DNA from: Candidatus Calditenuaceae archaeon JGI OTU-3
GTDB taxonomy: Archaea > Thermoproteota > Nitrososphaeria_A > Caldarchaeales > Calditenuaceae
Reading direction: 5' to 3'
NCBI GenBank assembly: GCA_000494185.1
Contig: AWOC01000010.1
Span: 1 to 24,988 of the forward strand
DNA: 24,988 bases
A model generated the notes under the pieces. That model saw nothing but the letters and a program-made list of their open reading frames with translations. It was not told where the DNA came from and did not search any database. Made by a program: the position numbers and the translations under genes. This document shows, one piece after another, positions 15,165-22,064 of the stretch; the stretch's first letter is position 1; each line of letters starts with the position of its first letter.

Positions 15165-16154
15165 GTGTGGATGGATAGGGTTGTCACCGAGAATCTTGGC
15201 AGGGTCTTTGAGTCAAAGAGCGGCCCTGTCATCGCACTCAAGTCGGTAAATCTCAGAGTGAGGGCCGGCGAGGTCTTCGGTCTTCTAGGACCCAACGGGG
15301 CCGGCAAGACTACACTAATCAGGATACTGACAACTCTGTTGCTACCAACATCGGGAAGCGCTTACGTTGAGGGATATGACGTGGTCAAGGAGGCGAAAAA
15401 GGTGCGAGAGATAGTCGGCTTTGCAAGTAGCTCAGAGAAAGTAGGCTTCGACTTCGCAACTGCGCGCCTAAACCTTTGGTTCTTCTCGCAGCTCTACGGG
15501 GTTCCGAGGAGAGTAGCTATGGAAAGGATCGAGGCGCTTGCCGAGGCCCTCCACTTTAAGGATCAACTCGATCGTCGGCTTTACACCTTTACGACGGGCT
15601 ATAGGCAGAGGCTAAACATAGCGAGGGCCTTCATCCACGACCCACACGTGGTCTTTCTAGACGAGCCTACTAACGGCATGGACGTGATGTCAGCCAAGAC
15701 TGTTAGAGAGCTACTCGTCCACGAGGCCAAGACTAAGCTTCGCACAATATTCATCGCCACGCACAACATGTTTGAGGCGGAGGAGATTTGTGACAGAGTC
15801 GCGATAATCGATAATGGGGAGATACTCGCCCTAGATGCCCCCGAAAGACTGAAGTCGAGGCTGAGCGACCGCGTTGTTCTTCTAGAGACAAGTACAGCTC
15901 GCATCGATCTCGAGGAGGTGCTCTCGGTTAGGGGCGTCCGCGGGGGCACCTTGAAGGTTGATGGTGAGTCTGGAAGAGCGCGTATAAGGCTGGTCCTGAA
16001 CGACGAGACGGGTCTTTCCCACGTGATTCGGTTACTCGAGTCAAGAAATGTGAAGATCTTCCTTCACGAGTTTATCGAGCCCACACTTGAGGATGTGTTT
16101 GTAAGCTTGGTGGGACGGGGATTCGCTGAGAGGGAGAGCAAAGATGAGAAGTAG
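15165..16154 (+). CDS. ABC-2 type transporter ATP-binding protein
   Basis: ATPase of a drug/lipid/polysaccharide-type ABC-2 exporter. 329 residues: Walker A GPNGAGKT (42-49), Q-loop region FASSSEKVGFDF, signature region FTTGYRQRLNIARAF in which the usual LSGGQ is replaced by FTTGY, Walker B VVFLDEPTNG, switch His in ATHNM, and a C-terminal extension of about 90 residues of the DUF4162 kind ending EPTLEDVFV. First gene of a three-gene operon with two permeases; its 3' end overlaps the first by 11 bp. The substrate cannot be deduced. Confidence 0.93.
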   Translation: MWMDRVVTENLGRVFESKSGPVIALKSVNLRVRAGEVFGLLGPNGAGKTTLIRILTTLLLPTSGSAYVEGYDVVKEAKKVREIVGFASSSEKVGFDFATARLNLWFFSQLYGVPRRVAMERIEALAEALHFKDQLDRRLYTFTTGYRQRLNIARAFIHDPHVVFLDEPTNGMDVMSAKTVRELLVHEAKTKLRTIFIATHNMFEAEEICDRVAIIDNGEILALDAPERLKSRLSDRVVLLETSTARIDLEEVLSVRGVRGGTLKVDGESGRARIRLVLNDETGLSHVIRLLESRNVKIFLHEFIEPTLEDVFVSLVGRGFAERESKDEK

Positions 16155-16959
16155 GGCGTTTCTGTGGCTTAAAGCCGCCTATTCCCGCGCCCTGATCAGG
16201 ATCTACGCAACCTACACCGATCCATTGTGGCTGGTCGTTAACGTAGGCGGACCTCTCTTAACATCGTTAGCGCTCGCCATGCTCTACAGGTTCGCTGGTC
16301 TGACGCAATACTCAGGATTCGCCGTCTTGGGCGGCGGCATGATGGCGTTTTGGGGGAACGTGCTTTGGTCTATGGCCTCTCAGCTTAACTGGGATAAGAG
16401 ATCCGGTATGCTTTATCTATACATATCTAGCCCGGCTCCCCTAACTGCAATACTCATAGGAATGTCTCTGGGCGGAATCGTGGGAACGCTTCCAAGCTCA
16501 CTCATTGTAATCACGCTGGGCGTGGTCCTCTTTAAACCGCAGTTCTCACCGCCGTCTCTAGCCCTCGCCGCCGCATTCATATTAACGCTAGTCGCCCTAT
16601 ATGGCATGGGAATCGCCCTCTCATCACTCTACTTGATTACTGGGCGGGAGGCGGAGGAGGTCAACGAGGCCATATTTGAGCCTGTCTCGTTCCTCTCGGG
16701 TCTATATTTCCCCTCGATAGGGCGCGGATCGCCATTCCCCCTCGCGCTCCAGGCTATAGCATCCCTAATACCGCTGACGATCGGGATGGATACTTTGAGG
16801 AGAGTCGTCTTTTATGGTCAGGACCTGCCCAACGTGTGGCTCAACCTATTGGTGCTAGCATTGATGGCGGTCCTCTCGATTTTCGCTGGAACCCGCTTAC
16901 TTTCCATCATAGAGATGAGGGGACGGATGACGGGTGACTTGTTGGTGAGGATTAAATGA
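16144..16959 (+). CDS. ABC-2 type transporter permease
   Basis: A 271-residue integral membrane protein with about six hydrophobic segments and a basic N-terminus (RSRAFLWLKAAYSRALIRIYATY), the layout of ABC-2 permeases. The segment GREAEEVNEAIFEPVSFLSG followed by YFP is typical of the re-entrant region before the last helices. It overlaps the ATPase gene by 11 bp and the next permease by 4 bp (ATGA), so all three are coupled. Exported substrate unknown. Confidence 0.88.
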   Translation: MRSRAFLWLKAAYSRALIRIYATYTDPLWLVVNVGGPLLTSLALAMLYRFAGLTQYSGFAVLGGGMMAFWGNVLWSMASQLNWDKRSGMLYLYISSPAPLTAILIGMSLGGIVGTLPSSLIVITLGVVLFKPQFSPPSLALAAAFILTLVALYGMGIALSSLYLITGREAEEVNEAIFEPVSFLSGLYFPSIGRGSPFPLALQAIASLIPLTIGMDTLRRVVFYGQDLPNVWLNLLVLALMAVLSIFAGTRLLSIIEMRGRMTGDLLVRIK

Positions 16960-17780
16960 GGGGGTTACTATCATCGATTATTCTCGGGTTAGAAAGGGAG
17001 CTTAGATGGACCTATCCTCCCCTTGCCGTAGCTATCGGCGTAATACCGATCACCGCGAGTATTCTTACGGCTGTGATGGTTTTCTGGATAGGGTCCGGAT
17101 CGGCCGGCAATACTAGTAGCTACTGGATATCCTACATAATAGTGGGAGCTGCGCTCTATGCGCACTTCTCGTCATACATCTGGGCACCACTCTCCGCAGT
17201 AACAGAGGGAAAGGCCACCTACACTTTCCCCTACGTCTACATCGCGGGATCTACAATCACCTACATAGTCGGGAGAACGATCGCTGCATTCATCGAGTCA
17301 TCTTTGACGGCTCTCGCCTCACTTGTCGCGGCCTCCTACGCGGTTAGGGGCTTACTAGGCGTGGACCTGATGATTATGTCGGGCGCGACTAGCCTAGCGC
17401 TATTTACCCTTTCAACGGCGATCGGTATGTTTGCGGCGATTGGGTTGGGCCTTCTCTTGGCAGCCTACGGTATATTCGTCACGAGGCTTGAGTGGGGCTT
17501 ACCAATCTACATCGCGGGACTGTTAATGATATTTACAGAGGCACTCTTTCCCTCTAGCTCCCTACCATGGCCCCTCCCCCTTGTCTCAGAGGCTATGCCC
17601 TTCACACATATCATAAGAGCGGCCCGGGCCGCTCTGATCGGCCCGCAGGAAAGCTATCCACTCTTTGCCGCACAGGCATTCGCTACAGGGATAGCATGGC
17701 TGGTCTCCGGTATCGCGGTCTATAAGTTGGCGGAGGAGCGCGGAAGAAGGAAGGGCTATATAGACCAGAGGATAGTCTAG
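16956..17780 (+). CDS. ABC-2 type transporter permease (second subunit)
   Basis: A 274-residue membrane protein with about six predicted helices, paralogous in layout to the preceding permease but diverged in sequence, so the exporter is probably a heterodimer of permeases. Features include YPPLAVAIGVIPITASILTA at the start, a central segment AYGIFVTRLEWGLPIYIAGL, and a short basic tail. The ATG overlaps the previous stop (ATGA). The next gene is convergent, so the operon ends here. Confidence 0.86.
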   Translation: MRGLLSSIILGLERELRWTYPPLAVAIGVIPITASILTAVMVFWIGSGSAGNTSSYWISYIIVGAALYAHFSSYIWAPLSAVTEGKATYTFPYVYIAGSTITYIVGRTIAAFIESSLTALASLVAASYAVRGLLGVDLMIMSGATSLALFTLSTAIGMFAAIGLGLLLAAYGIFVTRLEWGLPIYIAGLLMIFTEALFPSSSLPWPLPLVSEAMPFTHIIRAARAALIGPQESYPLFAAQAFATGIAWLVSGIAVYKLAEERGRRKGYIDQRIV

Positions 17781-17798
17781 CGGTGAACTAGACTACAG

Positions 17799-18221
17799 CT
17801 AGTCCAAAATCTCCAAGTAATCTCTCTCGAGGCGTCCGGTAATCTCGTTAAGAATCCAAGATGAGAACTCCACCGGCGTGCCTCGTCGGACAGAGATTAT
17901 TAGATAGGTGAGGAACGGGACGGCGTGGAGGTTGTCATACTCACTCGGTATTGCAGGAGCGTCGGGGTGGCTGTGATATACACCGACTATTGACAGCCCA
18001 GCTCGTTCTGTTTCTTCCTCCACAGCCTTATACTCGAGAGGGTCAATTAGGTACCTCCTGTTCTTGTCTCCAGTGTGGGAGTTCCTGGCGGGGGTGTGCC
18101 GAGAAACTATGCGGACCCCACCCTCGATCCTCCCAATAAGAAAACCGCAAGCCTCCTCCGGATACCTCGCTGAGCAGGACTCGGAGATACTCCTCAAAAC
18201 TTCGCGTGGTATTCTAATCAT
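17799..18221 (-). CDS. JAMM/MPN+ metalloprotease (M67 family)
   Basis: A 140-residue single-domain JAMM protease with a complete zinc site: E23 in PEEACGF, and H83-S-H85-x7-S93-x2-D96, exactly the HxHx7Sx2D signature. In archaea such proteins remove small ubiquitin-like modifiers (SAMP/Urm1-type) or process sulfur carriers. No ubiquitin-like, E1-like or E2-like gene is near, so the substrate is unknown. The ATG at 18221 lies about 31 nt after a TATA-like GATATTAAC (minus strand 18256-18248), implying a very short leader. It converges on the ABC exporter and is divergent from the PAC2 gene. Confidence 0.9.
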   Translation of the reverse strand: MIRIPREVLRSISESCSARYPEEACGFLIGRIEGGVRIVSRHTPARNSHTGDKNRRYLIDPLEYKAVEEETERAGLSIVGVYHSHPDAPAIPSEYDNLHAVPFLTYLIISVRRGTPVEFSSWILNEITGRLERDYLEILD

Positions 18222-18313
18222 CCCCGTTACACTATTAATCCGACCCTGTTAATATCCCTAAACCCCTCACAGCTACCTTAGAATGTGGCAAGAACCATTT
18301 TAGCCGCTTCAAG

Positions 18314-18321
18314 CTTTTATC
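18314..18321 (+). promoter_or_regulatory. TATA box of the PAC2 gene
   Basis: CTTTTATC, centred 26-27 nt before the ATG at 18344, predicts a leaderless mRNA and argues against the upstream TTG at 18335. Confidence 0.5.
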
Positions 18322-18343
18322 CCTCAACGATGATTTGTTAATT

Positions 18344-19060
18344 ATGCGGTTTAGGGTCGAGAGGACTCCTCCCCGGGTCAAGAGGCTTGTCGCAGGCCTC
18401 CCAGACATGGGTAATGTTGCTGGCATAGCGATGGAGCATCTTATCCGCTCTCTTAGGCTTGAGCCGTTCGCGACGCTTACCGACAACTGGCCGCCTTTCG
18501 TGGTTCATAAGGGGGGGCGGATCGAGTTCGAGCGCGGAAGATTTACACTTTACTTCAGAGACGGGCTCGACCTCATAGCCATGACTGGCACGCACCAGCC
18601 GTCAGGCTCCACGGAGCTCTACGAACTTTGCGAAGCTGTGCTTGATTTAGCCCAGTCGCTCGGAGTCGAGGAGGTCTACACACTTGGGGCCGCGCACTAT
18701 GGCGACGATTTCATCGAGTCCCCGCGCGTGTACTACGCCACCACAACGCAGGCTTTAGAGGATAGGCTTAAACACGCAGGATCATCCCCACTCGACTCTG
18801 AGGGATACATAACGGGGTTCAATGGTCTGCTCCTTGGACTCGCGATGGAGAGAGGACTCGTAGGCGCCTGTCTCCTAGGAGAGATAGGTGATCCCCGCAT
18901 GAGGCAGCCTGCTGCAGCTAAGGCGGTACTGGAGGTCCTCTCCACAATTCTCGGCATAACACTCGATTATGCACTGTTAGACGAGGAGATCGAGCAGATT
19001 AAGGCCGCACGAGCACTAGAGAGGATTATGAGGAGTGGTAGAGGAGCGGGGGTTATGTAG
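18344..19060 (+). CDS. PAC2 family protein (proteasome assembly chaperone-like)
   Basis: 238 residues of the PAC2 family (archaeal PbaB-like/DUF75), related to eukaryotic proteasome assembly chaperone 2. Typical segments are RLVAGLPDMGNVAGIAMEHL, IAMTGTHQPSGSTELYEL, a LGVEEVYTLGAAHYG motif, ITGFNGLLLGLAMERGLVGA followed by CLLGEIGD, and the helical tail. Archaeal members help assemble or bind the proteasome, or act as protein-tethering factors; the proteasome beta gene lies about 8 kb away. The first ATG was chosen from promoter spacing. Its end overlaps the convergent S-component gene by 8 bp. Confidence 0.85.
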   Translation: MRFRVERTPPRVKRLVAGLPDMGNVAGIAMEHLIRSLRLEPFATLTDNWPPFVVHKGGRIEFERGRFTLYFRDGLDLIAMTGTHQPSGSTELYELCEAVLDLAQSLGVEEVYTLGAAHYGDDFIESPRVYYATTTQALEDRLKHAGSSPLDSEGYITGFNGLLLGLAMERGLVGACLLGEIGDPRMRQPAAAKAVLEVLSTILGITLDYALLDEEIEQIKAARALERIMRSGRGAGVM

Positions 19061-19715
19061 AAGAGACCCTCACACCCGCCTTGGATATCCTCACTATCCA
19101 TGGATAATCTGCGCCGAGTCTGATTGAGACTGGCGCAATAGACTTCGCAACGATGTATGAAGGTATCATCGAGACTGGTATATGGAGCCCGTTGTATAGC
19201 GCTGTGAAGAGGAGAACTAGGAAGAGTTTCTCCTCGAAACTATTCATAGATAGGCCCGTCATCATGCTAAGAGTCGAGGCCCCATACTCTAAAGCATCGG
19301 GCAGCAAAACCACCAAGACGATGTAGTTCGCGACCGTCATAACGACCACTCTGAACAGAATAGACGAGACTCCAAGGCCGAACGAGCAGACGAGTATGCC
19401 CCTTCCGGTAACCAGTTTAGAGGCAAGCCAGAAACCCGCCAAGCTAGAGGCAACCGCCAAGAACTTCATGACAGGGCCAATGGGAGACCACTCCCCGAAA
19501 AACAGGAGGGCGATGAAGTGGCTGAACGCCGCGACGAGCCCAAGAGACGGGCCGAAGACCATCGCGGCTAAAAAGGCTGGGATCTCAGCCAAGTCGAACT
19601 TAAGGTAGGGTATCGGCGGGAATGGGAAGCTGAGAGGCAGGAAACCCATGGTAAATGCTAGGCCACCAAATACTGCTCCGATCGCGACACGTCGGGCCGT
19701 AATAGAGGCGGACAT
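19053..19715 (-). CDS. ECF-type transporter S component (RibU-like)
   Basis: A 220-residue membrane protein with about six helices and the S-component signature of the RibU-like group: KFDLAEIPAFLAAMVFGP followed by GLVAAFSHF, and GPVMKFLAVASS. S components bind vitamins or their precursors (riboflavin, thiamine, biotin and others) and work with a shared EcfA/EcfT energy module, which is not in this window. The ligand cannot be named. A close paralogue is encoded on the other side of the HTH gene at 20207. The ATG at 19715 is 28 nt from a TATA-like CTTTAAG, so the mRNA should be leaderless. Confidence 0.85.
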   Translation of the reverse strand: MSASITARRVAIGAVFGGLAFTMGFLPLSFPFPPIPYLKFDLAEIPAFLAAMVFGPSLGLVAAFSHFIALLFFGEWSPIGPVMKFLAVASSLAGFWLASKLVTGRGILVCSFGLGVSSILFRVVVMTVANYIVLVVLLPDALEYGASTLSMMTGLSMNSFEEKLFLVLLFTALYNGLHIPVSMIPSYIVAKSIAPVSIRLGADYPWIVRISKAGVRVSST

Positions 19716-19739
19716 TTCGTTCAGAGGCTCTCGAAAGGA

Positions 19740-19746
19740 CTTAAAG
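19740..19746 (-). promoter_or_regulatory. TATA box of the first S-component gene
   Basis: Minus-strand CTTTAAG, centred 28 nt before the ATG at 19715. The divergent HTH gene has its own box 45 bp away. Confidence 0.45.
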
Positions 19747-19785
19747 AAAATTGAGTAGCTACTCTGAAGCGTGATAGTGAAAAAG

Positions 19786-19794
19786 GTTTTTAAT
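19786..19794 (+). promoter_or_regulatory. TATA box of the HTH regulator
   Basis: GTTTTTAAT, centred 26 nt before the ATG at 19816, predicts a leaderless mRNA and excludes the in-frame GTG at 19771, which lies upstream of it. Confidence 0.5.
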
Positions 19795-19815
19795 CATACA
19801 CAATTCGATGATAAT

Positions 19816-20133
19816 ATGCTCACAGATCAAGAATATAAGAGCATATCCCGCGTCTTTCGCACATTAGCCAACGAGACACGCCTGAGAATCCTTATAATCG
19901 CGAGCCAGAGCGACCGCCCTCTCCACATCAAGGCTTTCTCCAGAATGCTGAAGAAGCGCTATTCGGCAATTTATCGCCATGTAGATCTGATGAGGAGGGC
20001 TGGATTGATTACAATCTACGAGGTGGGTCGGAGCAGAGTCGTAACTCTGAGGCGCGGATTTTCCATAGAGCAAATAATTAGACCTCTTTATGAGATGAAT
20101 ATAATCAGACGAGATGAAGAACAAGAAAATTAA
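19816..20133 (+). CDS. ArsR-like winged-helix regulator
   Basis: A 105-residue protein with an ArsR-type winged helix: VFRTLANETRLRILIIA (helix 1-2), HIKAFSRMLKKRYSAIYRHV (helix-turn-helix), and AGLITIYEVGRSRVVTLR (wing). No metal-binding cysteines are seen. I took the ATG at 19816 from promoter spacing; a longer frame from 19771 adds 15 non-conserved residues. It sits between two paralogous S-component genes, divergent from one and upstream of the other, which suggests that it controls vitamin uptake. The gene and its downstream gap are more AT-rich than the surroundings. Confidence 0.82.
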   Translation: MLTDQEYKSISRVFRTLANETRLRILIIASQSDRPLHIKAFSRMLKKRYSAIYRHVDLMRRAGLITIYEVGRSRVVTLRRGFSIEQIIRPLYEMNIIRRDEEQEN

Positions 20134-20149
20134 ACGAGGAATTATTATC

Positions 20150-20160
20150 ACTTTTTTTGA
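20150..20160 (+). terminator. T-rich terminator after the HTH gene
   Basis: Seven consecutive T (20152-20158), 18 bp after the HTH stop and before the promoter of the next gene, fits an archaeal oligo-T terminator. Confidence 0.5.
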
Positions 20161-20174
20161 ATTCTAAACTCATA

Positions 20175-20182
20175 CTTTATAA
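20175..20182 (+). promoter_or_regulatory. TATA box of the second S-component gene
   Basis: CTTTATAA, centred 28 nt before the GTG at 20207, predicts a leaderless mRNA. Confidence 0.55.
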
Positions 20183-20206
20183 TTAACAGCTACCCCTAAT
20201 CAAGTC

Positions 20207-20833
20207 GTGAGAAAGCTGAATAGTGGCTGGCTTGCAGGCGTCGCGGTGTTGGCTGCCGTCGCCTACGCCCTATCTCTACTCAGGCTCCGCTTCAGCTTCC
20301 CGTTACTGCCGTTCCTCTCCTTTGATTTTGCCGAGATTCCGGACGTCTTGGCTTATCTTCTGTTTGGGTTCTACGGCGGTCTCCTCGCAACCGTAGCGCA
20401 CTGGGTTGCCCTTAACCTTGGACTTCCATTCCACGCCCTAGTCGGGCCTACCATGAAGCTACTAGCTGTTGTGACGACCATCTTGGGGCTTGAGGCGGCT
20501 GTAAGGCTCGGACGCGGAAGTCTACTCATAAATGGCTTGGCCTTCTCCCTCTTGTTCCGAACCCTTATAATGGCGGCAGCCACCTTTGTGCTCTACTACT
20601 ACCTCTTCCCAAGCACGTATCTGCCTTTCTCTAAGAGGGTCCTAGGCGGTATCGGCATAACGGTTGAGGGTGACCTAACTTTGGCTACCGTTATGGTCGT
20701 CTTTACCTCCGTGTTTAACATACTTCATGTCTTCTTGACAGTGTTGCCGGCATACGCCATCTATAGAAGGGTGTTGAAGGTTTTCCCACAGTTCCAAGGA
20801 CTCAAGACCCCTGCAAGCGTGGTTGAAAGTTGA
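20207..20833 (+). CDS. ECF-type transporter S component (second paralogue)
   Basis: A 208-residue membrane protein with about six helices, paralogous to the product of the gene at 19053-19715. It shares FSFPLLPFLSFDFAEIPDVL, an FG-x3-GL-x5-H pattern, and VGPTMKLLAVVTTILG, each matching the other copy almost position for position. It should be a substrate-binding S component of a vitamin-type ECF importer, with the energy module encoded elsewhere. The GTG start is supported by the TATA box at 20175-20182. The ligand is unknown; the two copies may differ in specificity. Confidence 0.85.
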   Translation: MRKLNSGWLAGVAVLAAVAYALSLLRLRFSFPLLPFLSFDFAEIPDVLAYLLFGFYGGLLATVAHWVALNLGLPFHALVGPTMKLLAVVTTILGLEAAVRLGRGSLLINGLAFSLLFRTLIMAAATFVLYYYLFPSTYLPFSKRVLGGIGITVEGDLTLATVMVVFTSVFNILHVFLTVLPAYAIYRRVLKVFPQFQGLKTPASVVES

Positions 20834-20860
20834 GCTGTCACCAACTGTCGGGAGTGGATA

Positions 20861-20869
20861 AAGATAATA
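20861..20869 (+). promoter_or_regulatory. TATA-like element of the C/D-box sRNA
   Basis: AAGATAATA, about 26 nt before the predicted 5' end of the guide RNA near 20891. It is the only AT-rich block in this gap. Confidence 0.4.
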
Positions 20870-20890
20870 GGCACCCAGCCTAGAAGTTTT

Positions 20891-20950
20891 TCGGCGATGA
20901 TGATATTGCCGAGAACTGACTTTGTGAGGACCCCCGAGGTTATCTGAGCA
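20891..20950 (+). ncRNA. C/D-box guide sRNA (2'-O-methylation)
   Basis: Complete archaeal C/D architecture: C box ATGATGA (20897-20903), a 12-nt guide (20904-20915), D' box CTGA (20916-20919), a 4-nt spacer, C' box GTGAGGA (20924-20930, one change from RUGAUGA), a 13-nt guide (20931-20943), and D box CTGA (20944-20947). The spacings are those of archaeal sRNAs, and a TATA-like element precedes it at the right distance. The terminal stem is weak, as is common. The targets would be the complements of the guides, with the modified base opposite the fifth nucleotide upstream of each D box, a C in both cases. Nop5 and fibrillarin of the same particle are encoded at 2427-4273. The ends are approximate. 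Confidence 0.78.
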
Positions 20951-20974
20951 GGTTGGCAGGTGTTGTGAGACGGC

Positions 20975-22039
20975 ATGGACGTAGAGATCGACCGGCAGGC
21001 CGTGATGGAATGGCTCGCCAAGACTCGGCCCAAGGTCGTCTTACTTCAGGGCCCCCTGGGCTTGAGAAGATTTCTCGAATCCCTCGCAGAGGAGATCTAT
21101 AGAATAGGTGTTCAACCATTTATCTCCTCATCACCAACCTGGGGCGGGTGCGACCTAGCGATAGAGGAGGCAAAGCGTCTAGGGGCGCAAGCCATTATAC
21201 ATCTTGGGCATGCTCCCTTCCTCTCCAACTCTGAGCTCCCTGTGCTCTACATAGAGGCACGCTACAGGGACTACAAGCCCCTCCGCAGCCTTTTGGAGAA
21301 AATATCGGAGGAGCTCAGTGGATATAAGAGTATTGGGCTAGGGATGAGCGTACAGTGGCTAAATCATCTTGACCAGTTCGCCGCCGACCTAGAGAGCCTC
21401 GGATTCAAAGTACATGTAGGTGCTCCAAGCGGACACCTTGCTCACAGGGGGCAAGTCTTGGGATGCGACTACTCAACATTAAAGTCGATCGAGGGAGACG
21501 TCGACTGCTTTTTAGTCGTTGGCTCTGTGTTCCACGCACTGGGTATAGCGTTGATATCAGTTAAGCCCACACTCGCTGTTGACCCTCTTGGCGGTGGAGT
21601 AAAGTGGGTTACCACGAGGGCGAGACAGGTGTTGAGCACCCGCTATGGTCTGATTGAGAAAGCCCGAAAAGCCCGAAAGATCGGAATAATCGTCAGTAGG
21701 AAGCCGGGGCAGATGATGTTGGGTCTCGCTAACAGACTAAAGACCCTCCTTGAGGCTGCAGGGTACTTTGCACAGATCTTGATAACCGATGAGGTTGTGT
21801 CTGAAGAACTAGCTGACTTCAACTTCGATGCATACGTTAACACAGCTTGTCCAAGACTAAGCATCGAGGATCAGGCAAGGTTTGGTAAGCCTCTTCTACT
21901 TCCGTCTGAGGTCATGGTCATGCTGGGCAAGCTAAGTTGGGAGGAGCTGGTTGAGGAGGGCATTCTGTTCTCGCTAGATGCAGAGGAAACTCTAAGGTGG
22001 AGTCGCCGCACATCACGTGCTCTTAGTAAAAATATTTAA
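20975..22039 (+). CDS. dph2: Dph2, diphthamide synthesis radical enzyme
   Basis: Transfers the 3-amino-3-carboxypropyl group of SAM to the modified histidine of elongation factor 2, the first step of diphthamide synthesis. It uses a 4Fe-4S cluster held by three widely spaced cysteines, one per domain. All three are visible: C59 (WGGCD), C164 (LGCDYST) and C292 (NTACPRLS). The 354-residue length is normal. No TATA box lies directly in front; a weak AGGTG at 20958-20962 precedes the ATG. Because the sRNA ends about 25 bp upstream, both may come from one primary transcript. Confidence 0.94.
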   Translation: MDVEIDRQAVMEWLAKTRPKVVLLQGPLGLRRFLESLAEEIYRIGVQPFISSSPTWGGCDLAIEEAKRLGAQAIIHLGHAPFLSNSELPVLYIEARYRDYKPLRSLLEKISEELSGYKSIGLGMSVQWLNHLDQFAADLESLGFKVHVGAPSGHLAHRGQVLGCDYSTLKSIEGDVDCFLVVGSVFHALGIALISVKPTLAVDPLGGGVKWVTTRARQVLSTRYGLIEKARKARKIGIIVSRKPGQMMLGLANRLKTLLEAAGYFAQILITDEVVSEELADFNFDAYVNTACPRLSIEDQARFGKPLLLPSEVMVMLGKLSWEELVEEGILFSLDAEETLRWSRRTSRALSKNI

Positions 22040-22040
22040 G
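22032..22040 (+). promoter_or_regulatory. TATA box of the LolD/MacB-type ATPase gene
   Basis: ATATTTAAG overlaps the dph2 stop and is centred 29 nt before the ATG at 22065. Confidence 0.5.
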
Positions 22041-22064
22041 CGTCTGTAATAACGGATAGTTGAG

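Noticed and set aside
18222..18343. Gap between the JAMM and PAC2 genes as a possible small RNA or riboswitch
   Set aside because: It holds two divergent TATA-like elements but no stable stem set or box motifs that I can support.
19230..19265. ATGATGA on the minus strand inside the S-component gene, a possible C box
   Set aside because: The position 12 nt on reads TGAA rather than CTGA, and the region encodes conserved membrane protein.
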